DNA of 64,000 bases from Streptomyces noursei (GCF_016917755.1 NZ_CP070326.1:3906001-3970000), one strand, 5' to 3'; counted from the stretch's first letter, positions 6,941 through 17,918 are shown. Notes: generated from the sequence alone by a model not told the origin. Made by a program: numbers and translations.

Positions 6941-9711
6941 CGTCCGTCTCCTCCGATCAGGGTGAGGAAGGCGTCCTCCAGGCGGCGGTGCGGGCCGACG
7001 CGGTGCACCGGGACTTCCAGCCGGACGAGTTCGGCCAGCAGGTGCGGGGTGCCGTCCGGCGCGGCCAGCCGGACCAGCAGGCCCTCGTCGGCGCGGACCG
7101 CCGAGACCACGCCGGGCAGCGCGTCGACCTTCTCCACCACCGCGTCGGGCAGCGGCGCTGCGGCGCCGACGTCGATCAGCACGGTGTCGCCGGAGCCCAC
7201 GATCTCGCCGACCGGGCCGGCCTGGACCAGCCGACCGCGGTCCATCACGACCAGGTGGGTGCAGCTCTGCTCGACCTCGGACAGCAGATGGCTGGAGACG
7301 ATGACGGTGCGGCCGGCCGCGGCGTAGCGGATCATCACCTCGCGCATCTCGCGGATCTGCGGCGGGTCCAGGCCGTTGGTCGGCTCGTCGAGGATCAGCA
7401 GGTCCGGCAGGCCCAGCATGGCCTGGGCCAGGGCCAGGCGCTGCCGCATGCCCTGCGAGTAGGTGCGCACCGCGCGCTCCAGGGCGTCGCCCAGGCCGGC
7501 GATCTCCAGCGCCTCCTCGGTGTGCGCGTCGGCGGCGGGCCGGCCGGTCGCCTGCCAGTACAGGTCGAGGTTGGCGCGGCCGGACAGGTGCGGCAGGAAG
7601 CCGGCGCCCTCGACGAACGCGCCGACCCGGGACAGCACCGGCGCGCCCGGCCGGACCGCCTGGCCGAACACCCGGACCTCCCCGCCGTCCGGGCGGATCA
7701 GCCCCATCAGCATCCGCAGGGTGGTGGTCTTGCCGGCGCCGTTGGGTCCCAGCAGGCCCAGCACCTGGCCGCGTTCGACCCGGAAGGTGAGGTCGCGGAC
7801 CGCGTACCGGTCAGTGGACTTGGCGTAGCGCTTGCTCAGATCGGTGATCTGCAGCGGGACGTCGGCCAGGGCCGGGTCGGGGGCCGGTGCCGCCGTCCGG
7901 CGGCGGGCGGTGAGCAGCAGCAGCGCGGCCACCACCGCGGCGACCGCGGGCAGCGCCCAGGTCCAGGCGGGCAGCGGGGCGGCGGCGGTGCGCACCTCGG
8001 GCGCGGTGGGCACGCTCAGCTCGCCCGTCGTGGCGGCGGCGGTGCCCCCGCCGCCGGCCAGGGAGACGGTGTAGGTGGCGGGCTCGACGGGGGTGGCGTA
8101 GCCCAGGTCGGTGGCGGAGAGCACCAGGCGCAGCCGGTGCCCGGCCGCGAAGTCATGGTCGACGGCGGGGAGTTGGAGCCGCACGGTGCGGCCCTCCCCG
8201 GCCCCTTCGATGCGGTACGGCGTGACCAGTTGGGACGGCAGCAGTTGGCGGCGGCCGTCCGGGGCGACGTCGTAGAGCTTGGCGAAGACCACCGCGTCCG
8301 GGGAGTTGGAGCGGATCCGCACGGTGGCGGTGGGGCTGCCGGTGAGGCGGACGGCGGTGCGCAGCGGCGCCGAGTCGAAGTGGGCGTACTGGCCGGGGAA
8401 GTCCAGGGAGAGGCCGCCGGCGCCGAGCGCGGAGAGGTTGCCGAGGGCGCCGGCGCCGGGGACCGCGGAGATCGCCGGCGGGGCGGCTCCTGCGGGGTTG
8501 GCGAAGCGCTGTTCCCGGCCGGTCAGCGGGATGCGGCGGGGGTCGTGGTCCAGGCCCGGGTAGTCGTCGGCGCCGGCGCCGCGCAGCCGTACGGTGCCGT
8601 CGGTGGAGTTCACTCCCCCGCTGCGGCTGATCCGGAACGCCGGCCCGGTGTCGGCGTGCGGGTCGCCCTTGAGGTAGCGGTCGAACCACGCCGACGTGCG
8701 GGCGGTGAGCCGGGTGGTCTCGCGGTCGCCGCCGTCGTGCCCGCCGGCGATCCAGTCGACGGCGACGGGCGCGCCGTTGTGGCGGAGGGCCCGCGCCGTG
8801 GCGTCGGCCTGGCCGAGCGGGAACAGCGAGTCGGTCTGGCCCTGCATGAGCAGGGCGGGCACCTTGATGCGGTCGGCGACGGCCGAGGGGCTGCGGGCCG
8901 CCAGCAGTTGGCGGGCCGCGGCGTCCGGTGTGCCGCTGACCGCGACCCGCTCGTACATCGCGCACAGGGCGGGTTGGAACCGTCCGCAGCCGCCGGACGC
9001 CGCGGACGGGTCGGACGGACCGGATGCGTCGGACGAGGTGGAAGGGGCCGAAGGGGCGGCCGGGGCTCCGGTGGCGGAACCGGCCGTACCCGTGGTGAAG
9101 AAGATCCCGGCCCACAGCTTCTTGAACACCCCGTTGGGGAACAGGGCGTCGGCGAGGTTCCAGTAGGTGATCTGCGGGGCGATGGCGTCCACGCGCGGAT
9201 CGTGCCCGGCGGCCAGCAGCGCGATCGCGCCGCCGTACGAGGCGCCGGCGATGCCCACGCGCGGGTCGCCGGGCTTGTCGAGCCGCACCTCGGGACGCTC
9301 GGCGAGCCAGTCGATCAGCCGGCTGACGTCGGCGACCTCGCCGTTCGGGTCGTTCAGCCCGATCTTGCCGGTGGACTTGCCGAAGCCGCGCGCCGACCAC
9401 GTCAGCACCGCGTAGCCGTCCCGGGCCAACTGCTCGGCCTCGGCGCGGACATCGGACTTGCTGCCGCCGAAGCCGTGGCCGAGGAGGACCGCGGGCCGGC
9501 GGCCGGCGGCGCCCCCGGCGGTGAAGAAGGAGGTGTCGATCCGCACCGTGCCCGGGCCGCCGGGCGTCTCGGGCATCGTCAGGAAGTGGTCCTCGCGGTG
9601 CACGGAGGGTGGGGCGTCCGAGGCGGCGGCCACCCAGGTGCCGCCTCCTATGAGGAGGGCCAGCGCGCCCACGGCGGCATAGAGCCGGCGCCCGCGCAGT
9701 CGGAGATCCAT
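6937..9711 (-). CDS. Fusion protein: secreted-type S15/CocE-like alpha/beta hydrolase joined to an ABC transporter ATPase
   Basis: 924 residues in one uninterrupted frame. Residues 8-30 form a signal anchor; 45-400 an alpha/beta hydrolase of the X-Pro dipeptidyl-peptidase/CocE type with nucleophile Ser158 in GASYGG and candidate Asp294 and His325; about 400-570 the accompanying beta-sandwich domain; about 588-608 a membrane segment; 620-924 a full ABC ATPase with Walker A GPNGAGKTT (about 651-660), signature YSQGMRQRL and Walker B LLILDEPTNGLD (about 770-780). Topology places the hydrolase outside and the ATPase inside. The permease follows with a four-base overlap. A coupled exporter-hydrolase acting on the exported compound or a peptide is an inference. 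Confidence 0.85.
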   Translation of the reverse strand: MDLRLRGRRLYAAVGALALLIGGGTWVAAASDAPPSVHREDHFLTMPETPGGPGTVRIDTSFFTAGGAAGRRPAVLLGHGFGGSKSDVRAEAEQLARDGYAVLTWSARGFGKSTGKIGLNDPNGEVADVSRLIDWLAERPEVRLDKPGDPRVGIAGASYGGAIALLAAGHDPRVDAIAPQITYWNLADALFPNGVFKKLWAGIFFTTGTAGSATGAPAAPSAPSTSSDASGPSDPSAASGGCGRFQPALCAMYERVAVSGTPDAAARQLLAARSPSAVADRIKVPALLMQGQTDSLFPLGQADATARALRHNGAPVAVDWIAGGHDGGDRETTRLTARTSAWFDRYLKGDPHADTGPAFRISRSGGVNSTDGTVRLRGAGADDYPGLDHDPRRIPLTGREQRFANPAGAAPPAISAVPGAGALGNLSALGAGGLSLDFPGQYAHFDSAPLRTAVRLTGSPTATVRIRSNSPDAVVFAKLYDVAPDGRRQLLPSQLVTPYRIEGAGEGRTVRLQLPAVDHDFAAGHRLRLVLSATDLGYATPVEPATYTVSLAGGGGTAAATTGELSVPTAPEVRTAAAPLPAWTWALPAVAAVVAALLLLTARRRTAAPAPDPALADVPLQITDLSKRYAKSTDRYAVRDLTFRVERGQVLGLLGPNGAGKTTTLRMLMGLIRPDGGEVRVFGQAVRPGAPVLSRVGAFVEGAGFLPHLSGRANLDLYWQATGRPAADAHTEEALEIAGLGDALERAVRTYSQGMRQRLALAQAMLGLPDLLILDEPTNGLDPPQIREMREVMIRYAAAGRTVIVSSHLLSEVEQSCTHLVVMDRGRLVQAGPVGEIVGSGDTVLIDVGAAAPLPDAVVEKVDALPGVVSAVRADEGLLVRLAAPDGTPHLLAELVRLEVPVHRVGPHRRLEDAFLTLIGGDGR

Positions 9712-9784
9712 GGCTGAATCCTAGGTACCGGCCCGGGCGGGCGACCCGTCCCCGGGGCGGAACCGGGCCCCCTCCTCATGGAGT

Positions 9785-9834
9785 AGCGCCGTTCGGGCCC
9801 GTACCGCGTCCGTGGTACGGGCCCGAACGGCGCT
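9785..9834. terminator. Long perfect hairpin downstream of the polytopic membrane protein gene
   Basis: A 21-bp perfect inverted repeat (9785-9805 with 9814-9834, core CGTTCGGGCCCGTACC) around an 8-base loop. On the minus strand it follows the stop of the membrane-protein gene by 15 bases and precedes the fusion gene, so it separates the two transcripts. Confidence 0.8.
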
Positions 9835-9848
9835 GCGTCCCGCCGCGG

Positions 9849-10991
9849 TCAGTACTGCGGCGGGCCGAAACCGCTCTGCGGGGGGTGCGGGGGCTGCGGC
9901 ACGCCGGGCGGCATGGGCGGGCCACCGACCGGGGGCATCGCCGGCGGGCCGGGCTGCTGCCAGCCGGGCTGCTGCCAGCCGGCCTGCGGCGGGGCCACGG
10001 GGCCCGGAACGAATCCGGGGCCGGCGAAGGCGAGGGCCGGGGACGGCGGCTGCCAGGCGGGCGCGACCGGCTCGCCGCGGACCATCAGCGCGACCAGCGC
10101 CAGCGAACCGAACAGATCGAGCGCCAGCTGGACGCAGATGATGATGCTCAGGCCCGGCATCGTCTTGCTCATCTCCAGGAACGTGCCGGAGGCGAGGAAC
10201 GAGACGACCGTCAGCACGGCGCTGGGCAGCAGGGCGATGGCCAGGCCGAGGGCGAGACCGCGGGCCGCGCAGCCGCGGGTCAGGCAGTTCAGGCCGGCGA
10301 TCGCGGTCAGCAGGAAGAACACCACCGCGTACCAGCCTGGCGCGAGCGCCAGCAGCGAGGACAGCACGCCCTTGCCCAGGTAGAGCATGGTGAAGGTCTC
10401 GGGGCCGCCCTGCACCAGCATGTAGACCTGGTAGACGACGTAGCACAGCGCCATCGCGCCGAGCACCAGACCGCCGAGCACGCCGCCGGCCCGGCCCGGG
10501 CGGGCCGGCGGCCCACTGGGGGCCGGGCGCGGCCAGGAACGCATCCCGGCGAGCAGCACGACGCCGGCGACCAGGGTCAGCAGGAACAGCGGCAGGCTGC
10601 TGAGGAAGACCCCGTCGAAGGTGGCGGTGCCGGTCTGGGCGTTGCGGAACCAGCGCTCGTCGCTGGTGTGGTTGCCCACGCTGACCAGGGCCTGGAGGGC
10701 GGTGGCGAAGGTGACGGTGGTGGCCACGGCCAGCAGTCCGCCGGCCGACCGGCGACCGGTGAACGCCGCGCCGGCGGCGGCCAGTTGGAGCAGTCCGAAG
10801 CCGAGTTGGACGGGGTTGGTGACCTCGTTGACGCCCGGTCCGCGGGCACCGATCCAGCCGTCCCAGACGCCGACCACGCCGAACGCGCCGATGTCGACGG
10901 CGAGCCAGTACGCCGTCCACAGGAAGAACAGCAGGCAGAGGATGCCCCCGGTGATCCGTGCGCCCTTGGCCAGCGCCATGCCTTGTGCCAT
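9849..10991 (-). CDS. Polytopic membrane protein with Pro/Gly/Gln-rich C-terminal tail
   Basis: 380 residues from ATG 10991, preceded by GGGGGACGAG; a second in-frame ATG lies four codons later. About seven hydrophobic helices cover residues 10-310 (GILCLLFFLWTAYWLAVDIG, LQLAAAGAAFTG, LPLFLLTLVAGVVLLAG and others). The last ~65 residues are disordered, rich in Pro, Gly and Gln, with a tandem GWQQP repeat. No catalytic or transport motif is recognised. Streptomycetes carry many such membrane proteins with proline-rich tails; a cell-envelope or protein-interaction role is possible. It lies between hairpin terminators and appears monocistronic. Confidence 0.7.
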   Translation of the reverse strand: MAQGMALAKGARITGGILCLLFFLWTAYWLAVDIGAFGVVGVWDGWIGARGPGVNEVTNPVQLGFGLLQLAAAGAAFTGRRSAGGLLAVATTVTFATALQALVSVGNHTSDERWFRNAQTGTATFDGVFLSSLPLFLLTLVAGVVLLAGMRSWPRPAPSGPPARPGRAGGVLGGLVLGAMALCYVVYQVYMLVQGGPETFTMLYLGKGVLSSLLALAPGWYAVVFFLLTAIAGLNCLTRGCAARGLALGLAIALLPSAVLTVVSFLASGTFLEMSKTMPGLSIIICVQLALDLFGSLALVALMVRGEPVAPAWQPPSPALAFAGPGFVPGPVAPPQAGWQQPGWQQPGPPAMPPVGGPPMPPGVPQPPHPPQSGFGPPQY

Positions 10992-11110
10992 CTCGTCCCC
11001 CGTCGTGTCAGTGCCGCGCCGCCGGCCTCCGGCGGCGCGAGGAGCACCGTAGCAACGCCCGTCCGCACGGTCTCCCCCTGGGCGGCGGTCCGTTGCCGGG
11101 TGCGGGGGAG

Positions 11111-11141
11111 ACTCCCTGCCGGCGGGGGTCCGGCAGGGAGT
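11111..11141. terminator. Terminator of the iolC-mmsA operon
   Basis: ACTCCCTGCCGG (11111-11122) pairs with CCGGCAGGGAGT (11130-11141) around a 7-base loop, about 56 bases after the mmsA stop on the minus strand. Confidence 0.75.
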
Positions 11142-11197
11142 CCGGACGGGAGCGCCCGTGAGGGGGGCGCCCCGCCGGCCGGGGGCCTGGCTGCCGC

Positions 11198-12691
<1,494 letters not shown>

Positions 12692-12727
12692 GCGAGGGGC
12701 CTTTCGTACGGTGCGGCAGAGCGGATG

Positions 12728-14764
12728 TCAGAGGTGGCGGCGGCGCGCGGCGGCGTGCTCGTCGTACGCCTTGCGGGCTGCGACCGCCGCCGGACGCGTC
12801 GCGGTCTCGGCAACGGGTACATCCCACCAGGCCTGTGCCGGCGGCGCGCCCGGCACAGTGTCAGTCGTTTTGGTCTCCACGTAGACACATGTGGGCGCTT
12901 TTGCGTCACGCGCCTCGGCGAGCGCGGTGCGCAGCTCGGCGACCGTCGTGGCACGCAGCACCCGCATGCCCAGCGAGGCGGCGTTGGCGGCGAGATCGAC
13001 GGGCAGCGGAGCGCCGGTGTACGTGCCGTCCGCGGCGCGGAAGCGGTAGTCCGTGCCGAAGCGCTCGCCGCCGGTCTCCTGGGAGAGACCGCCGATGGAG
13101 GCATAGCCGTGGTTCTGGATGAGGACGAGGGTGATGTTGATGCCCTCCTGGACCGCGGTGACGATTTCAGTGGGGTTCATCAGGTATGTACCGTCGCCGA
13201 CGAGCGCCCACACCGGCCGGTCCGGAGCGGCCATCCGGACGCCGATCGCGGCCGGGATCTCATAGCCCATGCAGGAGTAGCCGTACTCCAGGTGGTACTG
13301 CCTGCGGGACCGGGCGCGCCAGAGTTTGTGCAGGTCGCCGGGGAGGGAACCGGCCGCGTTGAGGATGATGTCGGACGCGTCGACGACCGCGTCCAGCGCG
13401 CCGAGGACCTGGGTCTGCGACGGCTGCGCCGACGGGTCGGCGGCCTCGTAGGCGGCATCCACCCGCCGCTCCCAGTCCGCCTTCGCGGCGGCGTACTCCG
13501 CCTCGTAGGCCGCCGCGACCCGATGGCCGGCAAGGGCCCCGCGGAGCGCGTCGAGCCCGGCGCGGGCGTCGGCCACCAGGGCCAGCGCGCCGAGCTTGTG
13601 GGAGTCGAACGCGGCGATGTTGAGGTTGACGAAGCGGACCCCGGGCTCGGCGAACAGGGTGGCCGAGGCGGTGGTGAAGTCGGTGTAGCGGGTGCCGACA
13701 CCGATCACCAGGTCGGCCCGCCGGGCCAGCCCGTCGGAGGTGGCGGTGCCGGTGTGCCCGATGCCACCGACGTCCGCCGGGTGGTCGTGGGCCAACGACC
13801 CCTTGCCCGCCTGGGTGGACGCCACCGGGATGCCGGTCGCCTCGACGAACGCCCGCAGCGCCTCCTCCGCCTCGCTGTGGTGGACGCCGCCGCCCGCGAC
13901 GATCAGCGGTCGGCGGGCCGCCCGGACGGCCCGGACGGCGTCCGCCAGGGCGTCGGCGTCCGGCGCCGGGCGGGGCACCCGCCACACCCGGTCGGCGAAG
14001 AACTCCACCGGCCAGTCGTACGCCTCGGCCTGCACGTCCTGCGGCAGCGCGAGGGTGACCGCGCCGGTGTCGACCGGGTCGGCGAGCACCCGCATCGCCT
14101 GGAGGGCCGCCGGGATCAGCGCCTCGGGGCGGGTGATCCGGTCGAAGTAGCGGGAGACCGGGCGCAGCGCGTCGTTGACCGACACATCGCCCGCGAAGGG
14201 CACTTCGAGCTGCTGGAGCACCGGGTCGGCGGGCCGGGCGGCGAACACGTCGCCGGGCAGCAGGAGCACCGGGAGGCGGTTGACGGTGGCCAGCGCGGCA
14301 CCGGTGACGAGGTTGGTGGCGCCGGGTCCGATGGAGGTCGTCACGGCCTGCGCGGAGAGCCGGTCGCACTGCCGGGCGTAGCCCACCGCGGCGTGCACCA
14401 TGGCCTGCTCGTTGCGCCCCTGGAGGTACGGGAGTCGCGGCGGCGCGCCGGCCGCCCCCCGGGGCGCCGCGCTGCCGGACTCCAGCAGCGCCTGCCCGAT
14501 ACCGGCGACGTTGCCGTGTCCGAAGATGCCCCAGCAGGCGCTGATCAACCGGTGCCGGCGACCGTCCCGCTCGGTGTACTGGTGGGTGAGGAACTCGACC
14601 AGCGCCTGCGCCACGGTGAGCCGCCGGGTGCCGCCGTCCGCCGCCGCGCCCTGCGCCGCGACGGCCGTCGGATCGCTCGTCGCGCCCTCGGCGGGGACGG
14701 TGACCGGGGCGTTGCTCGGGGCGTGGGACGGGGCGTCGCCGGGGGTGTTGAGGGGGGCGGTCAT
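12728..14764 (-). CDS. iolD: 3D-(3,5/4)-trihydroxycyclohexane-1,2-dione acylhydrolase (IolD)
   Basis: 678 residues from ATG 14764, which overlaps the iolB stop by four bases (ATGA). IolD is a thiamine-diphosphate enzyme that opens the ring of the inosose dehydration product to 5-deoxy-D-glucuronate. The TPP-binding motif GDGTYLMNPTEIVTAVQEGI sits in the C-terminal third, and the N-terminal pyrimidine-binding domain has GIGQALLE and NEQAMVHAAVGYARQ. An Ala/Pro-rich extension of about 45 residues precedes the conserved RLTVAQALVEFL. The product feeds IolB, encoded immediately upstream. Confidence 0.95.
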   Translation of the reverse strand: MTAPLNTPGDAPSHAPSNAPVTVPAEGATSDPTAVAAQGAAADGGTRRLTVAQALVEFLTHQYTERDGRRHRLISACWGIFGHGNVAGIGQALLESGSAAPRGAAGAPPRLPYLQGRNEQAMVHAAVGYARQCDRLSAQAVTTSIGPGATNLVTGAALATVNRLPVLLLPGDVFAARPADPVLQQLEVPFAGDVSVNDALRPVSRYFDRITRPEALIPAALQAMRVLADPVDTGAVTLALPQDVQAEAYDWPVEFFADRVWRVPRPAPDADALADAVRAVRAARRPLIVAGGGVHHSEAEEALRAFVEATGIPVASTQAGKGSLAHDHPADVGGIGHTGTATSDGLARRADLVIGVGTRYTDFTTASATLFAEPGVRFVNLNIAAFDSHKLGALALVADARAGLDALRGALAGHRVAAAYEAEYAAAKADWERRVDAAYEAADPSAQPSQTQVLGALDAVVDASDIILNAAGSLPGDLHKLWRARSRRQYHLEYGYSCMGYEIPAAIGVRMAAPDRPVWALVGDGTYLMNPTEIVTAVQEGINITLVLIQNHGYASIGGLSQETGGERFGTDYRFRAADGTYTGAPLPVDLAANAASLGMRVLRATTVAELRTALAEARDAKAPTCVYVETKTTDTVPGAPPAQAWWDVPVAETATRPAAVAARKAYDEHAAARRRHL

Positions 14765-15846
14765 CGCGGGTCTCCTGCCGGTGCTTCGTACAGAGGGAGT
14801 CGGGGGTCGACCGGCTGCTGCGGCCAGGTCGCGCGGATCCAGCCGTGGTCGGGGTGGTCGCAGATCAGCCACTCGCGCTTCTCGCCGGGCCCCGCCATGA
14901 CGTTGAGGTAATACATGTCGTGCCCGGGGGCGGCGATGGACGGGCCGTGCCACCCGTCCGGGATCAGCACCGCGTCCCCCGTGCGGACCTCGGCCAGGAC
15001 GTCCGTACCGCGCCCGCGCCCGGAGGGCGTCACCCGCTGATAGCCCAGCCCCTCCGTCCCGTGGGCGGCCGCGATCTCGAAGTAGTAGATCTCTTCGAGC
15101 TCGGCCTCCTCCCCGGGGCGGCACTCGTCGTGCTTGTGCGGCGGATACGAGGACCAGTTGCCGCCGGGGGTGAGCACTTCCACCGCGATCAGCCGATCGC
15201 ACGCGAAACCCTGTCGACTGTCGCCTCCGGCGGGGGCTGCCGCGGCGAAGTTGTTGACCTGCCGCGAGCAGCTGCCGGTGCCGCGCAGCTCCACGGGCAC
15301 GTCGGACGCGGCGCCGTAACGAGCGGGCAGCCGGCGCTCGCAGCGCGCCCCGGTGAGCGCGAACCGCCCGCCGGCCCGGCTGTCGATCCGGACCCGCGCG
15401 TCCCGCGGTACGTAGGCGAAGTCCGTCACCCCGCTGAACACGCTCTCCCGCCCGGCCAGTTCGAACGTCCCGCCGGCGGGGACGGCCGCGTCGCCGGCGC
15501 CGTCCTCGGAGGCGTCCGCGCGGACCGTGCAACCGCCGGAGAGGGGCAGCACGATCCATTCGCTGTCGCCGGTGGCGAAGGTGTGGTGGCCGCCCGGCGG
15601 CAGTTCGAGGATCCGCAGCGAGGAGTAGCCCCAACCGGCCTTCTCGGGCGAGACGTCCAGCGCATACGGCCCGTCGGCGCCGCGGCCCGCGACCAGGTGG
15701 AACCCACCGGCGGCTACGGGCGCGGGGGCGACCGCGCCTCCGGCGGCCACGACACGCGCCGCATCCGCCCCATCCGCCGTACCTGCCGTACCTGTCATAT
15801 CTGCCGTACCTGTCACATCTGCCGTATCCGCAAACTCAGCACTCAT
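14761..15846 (-). CDS. iolB: 5-deoxy-glucuronate isomerase (IolB)
   Basis: 361 residues. ATG 15846 is chosen because GAGGAGGAGA precedes it by nine bases; the frame extends 27 codons further upstream without a ribosome site. IolB isomerises 5-deoxy-D-glucuronate to 2-deoxy-5-keto-D-gluconate. The double-cupin family motifs are visible: SSYPPHKHDE with metal-binding histidines, EEIYYFEI, and GYQRVTPSG followed by VRTGDAVLIPDGWHG. The N-terminal ~55 residues hold a Thr/Gly/Ala repeat (TADVTGTADMTGTAGTADG), an unusual low-complexity extension. It is the third gene of the operon. Confidence 0.93.
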   Translation of the reverse strand: MSAEFADTADVTGTADMTGTAGTADGADAARVVAAGGAVAPAPVAAGGFHLVAGRGADGPYALDVSPEKAGWGYSSLRILELPPGGHHTFATGDSEWIVLPLSGGCTVRADASEDGAGDAAVPAGGTFELAGRESVFSGVTDFAYVPRDARVRIDSRAGGRFALTGARCERRLPARYGAASDVPVELRGTGSCSRQVNNFAAAAPAGGDSRQGFACDRLIAVEVLTPGGNWSSYPPHKHDECRPGEEAELEEIYYFEIAAAHGTEGLGYQRVTPSGRGRGTDVLAEVRTGDAVLIPDGWHGPSIAAPGHDMYYLNVMAGPGEKREWLICDHPDHGWIRATWPQQPVDPRLPLYEAPAGDPR

Positions 15847-15946
15847 GACTGCAAGTCTCCTCCTCGCCACTGACAGTGAAGTCCTTCTTCGCACGGCGCC
15901 GCGGCCGCAGGACTGCAGGACGCCCACGGCTGCCGAAGTCCCACGC

Positions 15947-16834
15947 CTACAGAAGTCCCACGGCCGTATCGACCGCGGCGGCCACGTCGCCGTCCGCCGG
16001 GTAGAGCAGCGAGCGGCCGACGACCAGGCCGTGCACGGTCGGCAACCGGAGCGCCTTGCGCCACTTCTCGTAGGCGGCCTCCTGCTCCGCCACGGTCCCG
16101 CCGACCTCGCCGCCGAGGAGAACGGCGGGCAGGGTGGACGTCTCGCAGACCCGGGCCATCGCCTCGGGGTCGTCGGTGACGGGCAGCTTCAACCAGGTGT
16201 AGGCGGAGGTGCCGCCGAGGCCGGAGGCGATGGCGACGGAACGGGTGACGGCCTCCGGGCTGAGGTCGTTGCGCACCACCCCGTCCACCCGTCGGGAGAG
16301 GAACGGTTCGACGAAGGTGGGGAGTTGCCGTTCCGCCATCGCGTCGATGGCTCGGGCGGTGGCCTCCAAAGTGGTCAGCGACCCGGGGTCGTCGTAGTCG
16401 ATGCGCAGCAGGAGCTTGCCCGCGTCGAAGCGGAGCCGGGCGATGTCCTGGGGGCGGTGGCCGGTGAAGCGGTCGTCCATCTCGAAGGAGGCGCCCGCGA
16501 TGCCGCCCCGGTTCATGGAACCCATGACGACCTTGCCTTCGAGGGCACCGAGGAGGAGCAGGTCCTCCAGGATGTCGGCGGTGGCCAGCACCCCGTCCAC
16601 ACCGGGCCGGGACAGTGCCAGGACCAGCCGCTCCAGCAGGTCCAGGCGGTTGGCCATGGCCAGTTGGCGGTCACCCACGGCGAGCGCACCCCGGGCCGGA
16701 TGGTCGGCGGCGACGATCATCAGTCGGCCGTTGTCGCCGAGCAGCGGGCGCCGGGCGCGGCGGGCGGCGGCCTCCGCGACGGCTTCGGGATGCCGGGCCC
16801 GCAGCGTCGGGAGGTCACTGATCCGAGGAGTCAA
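15947..16834 (-). CDS. Cgl0158-family (beta/alpha)8-barrel aldolase of the inositol pathway
   Basis: 295 residues, started at TTG 16834, the only in-frame start that keeps the full barrel; AAGGTGAG lies nine bases before it. It belongs to the Cgl0158 family of class I aldolase-like barrels found in actinobacterial iol clusters. The pattern includes IVAADHPARGALAVG, GVLATADILEDLLLLGAL, LLRIDYDDPG, and a barrel end with AYTWLKLPV and AVLLGGEVGGT. By position between iolC and iolB it likely cleaves 2-deoxy-5-keto-D-gluconate 6-phosphate into malonate semialdehyde and dihydroxyacetone phosphate, the IolJ step; no IolJ orthologue is visible here. That assignment is inference. Confidence 0.85.
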   Translation of the reverse strand: MTPRISDLPTLRARHPEAVAEAAARRARRPLLGDNGRLMIVAADHPARGALAVGDRQLAMANRLDLLERLVLALSRPGVDGVLATADILEDLLLLGALEGKVVMGSMNRGGIAGASFEMDDRFTGHRPQDIARLRFDAGKLLLRIDYDDPGSLTTLEATARAIDAMAERQLPTFVEPFLSRRVDGVVRNDLSPEAVTRSVAIASGLGGTSAYTWLKLPVTDDPEAMARVCETSTLPAVLLGGEVGGTVAEQEAAYEKWRKALRLPTVHGLVVGRSLLYPADGDVAAAVDTAVGLL

Positions 16835-16925
16835 GGCTCAACTCACCTTCTTGAGGACATTGAGTGGGGGCGGGGCTTGAGGAAGGGGCAGGAGAAGGGG
16901 TGGACGGGACGAGCGAGCGCCCCGT

Positions 16926-17918
16926 TCACCGCCCGGCAAGGAACTCCTCGACCTCGCCGGCCGTCGGCATCGCGGACGAGCATGCCAACCGGGAGGCGAC
17001 GATCGCCCCGGCGGCGTTGGCGTAACGCATCATCGGCGCCAACTCCCAACCGGCCAGCAGCCCATGGCACAGCGCCCCGCCGAACGCGTCGCCGGCCCCG
17101 AGCCCGTTGACGACCTCGACAGGGGTGGGCGGCACCTCGGCGGTGCGCCCGTCCCGGTGGACGGCGAGCACCCCCTTCGGCCCCTGTTTGACGACGGCCA
17201 GTTCCACACCCCTCTCCAGCAGCGCCTCGGCGCACGCCTTCGGGTCCCGGAGGCCGGTGGCGACCTCGGCCTCGTCGACGTTGCCGACCGCGACCGTCGC
17301 ATGCTTCAGCGCGGCCTCGTAGTACGGGCGGGCGGCGGCCATCGCGGCGGCCCCGGTCGCCCCGCCGTCCCCGGAGGCGCCGCCCTCCCCGCCCCAGAAC
17401 ATCGGCCGCCAGTCGAGGTCGAAGACGGTGATGCCGCTGCGGCCCCGGGCCTCCAGCGCGGCCAGGGTGGCGCCGCGGCTCGGCTCCTCGCACAGTCCGG
17501 TGCCGGTGATCCAGAAGATCCCGGCCGCGGAGATCGCCTCCCGGTCCAGCTCCTCGGGGTGAATGACCAGGTCGGGGGCCTTGGGGCGACGGTAGAAGTA
17601 GAGCGGGAAGTCGTCCGGCGGAAAGATCTCGCAGAACGTCACGGGCGTGGGAAGGTCCGGCACCGGGGTCACCCAGCGGTCGTCGACGCCGAAGTCGCGC
17701 AGCGCCTGATGGACGTACTCCCCGAACGGGTCCTGTCCGGTGCGGCTGATGACGGCGCTACGACGCCCCAGCCGAGCGGCCGCCACCGCCACATTGGTGG
17801 CGGACCCGCCGAGGAACTTCCCGAACGTCTCCACCTGGGCGAGCGACACCCCGGTCTGCAACGGGTAGATGTCCACCCCGATGCGCCCCATGGTGATCAG
17901 GTCGTACGGCTCGGTCAT
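16926..17918 (-). CDS. iolC: 5-dehydro-2-deoxygluconokinase (IolC)
   Basis: 330 residues. It is a PfkB/ribokinase-family sugar kinase that phosphorylates 2-deoxy-5-keto-D-gluconate. Family signatures: start ITMGRIGVDIYPLQ, KFLGGSATNVAVAAARLG, and the anion-hole/catalytic motif VNGLGAGDAFGGAL near residue 272. A Gly/Ala-rich loop (GGEGGASGDGG) around residue 165-175 is an insertion. It is the first gene of the leftward operon; ATG 17918 is preceded by GAAGGGG, and a good promoter lies about 140 bp upstream. Confidence 0.93.
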   Translation of the reverse strand: MTEPYDLITMGRIGVDIYPLQTGVSLAQVETFGKFLGGSATNVAVAAARLGRRSAVISRTGQDPFGEYVHQALRDFGVDDRWVTPVPDLPTPVTFCEIFPPDDFPLYFYRRPKAPDLVIHPEELDREAISAAGIFWITGTGLCEEPSRGATLAALEARGRSGITVFDLDWRPMFWGGEGGASGDGGATGAAAMAAARPYYEAALKHATVAVGNVDEAEVATGLRDPKACAEALLERGVELAVVKQGPKGVLAVHRDGRTAEVPPTPVEVVNGLGAGDAFGGALCHGLLAGWELAPMMRYANAAGAIVASRLACSSAMPTAGEVEEFLAGR

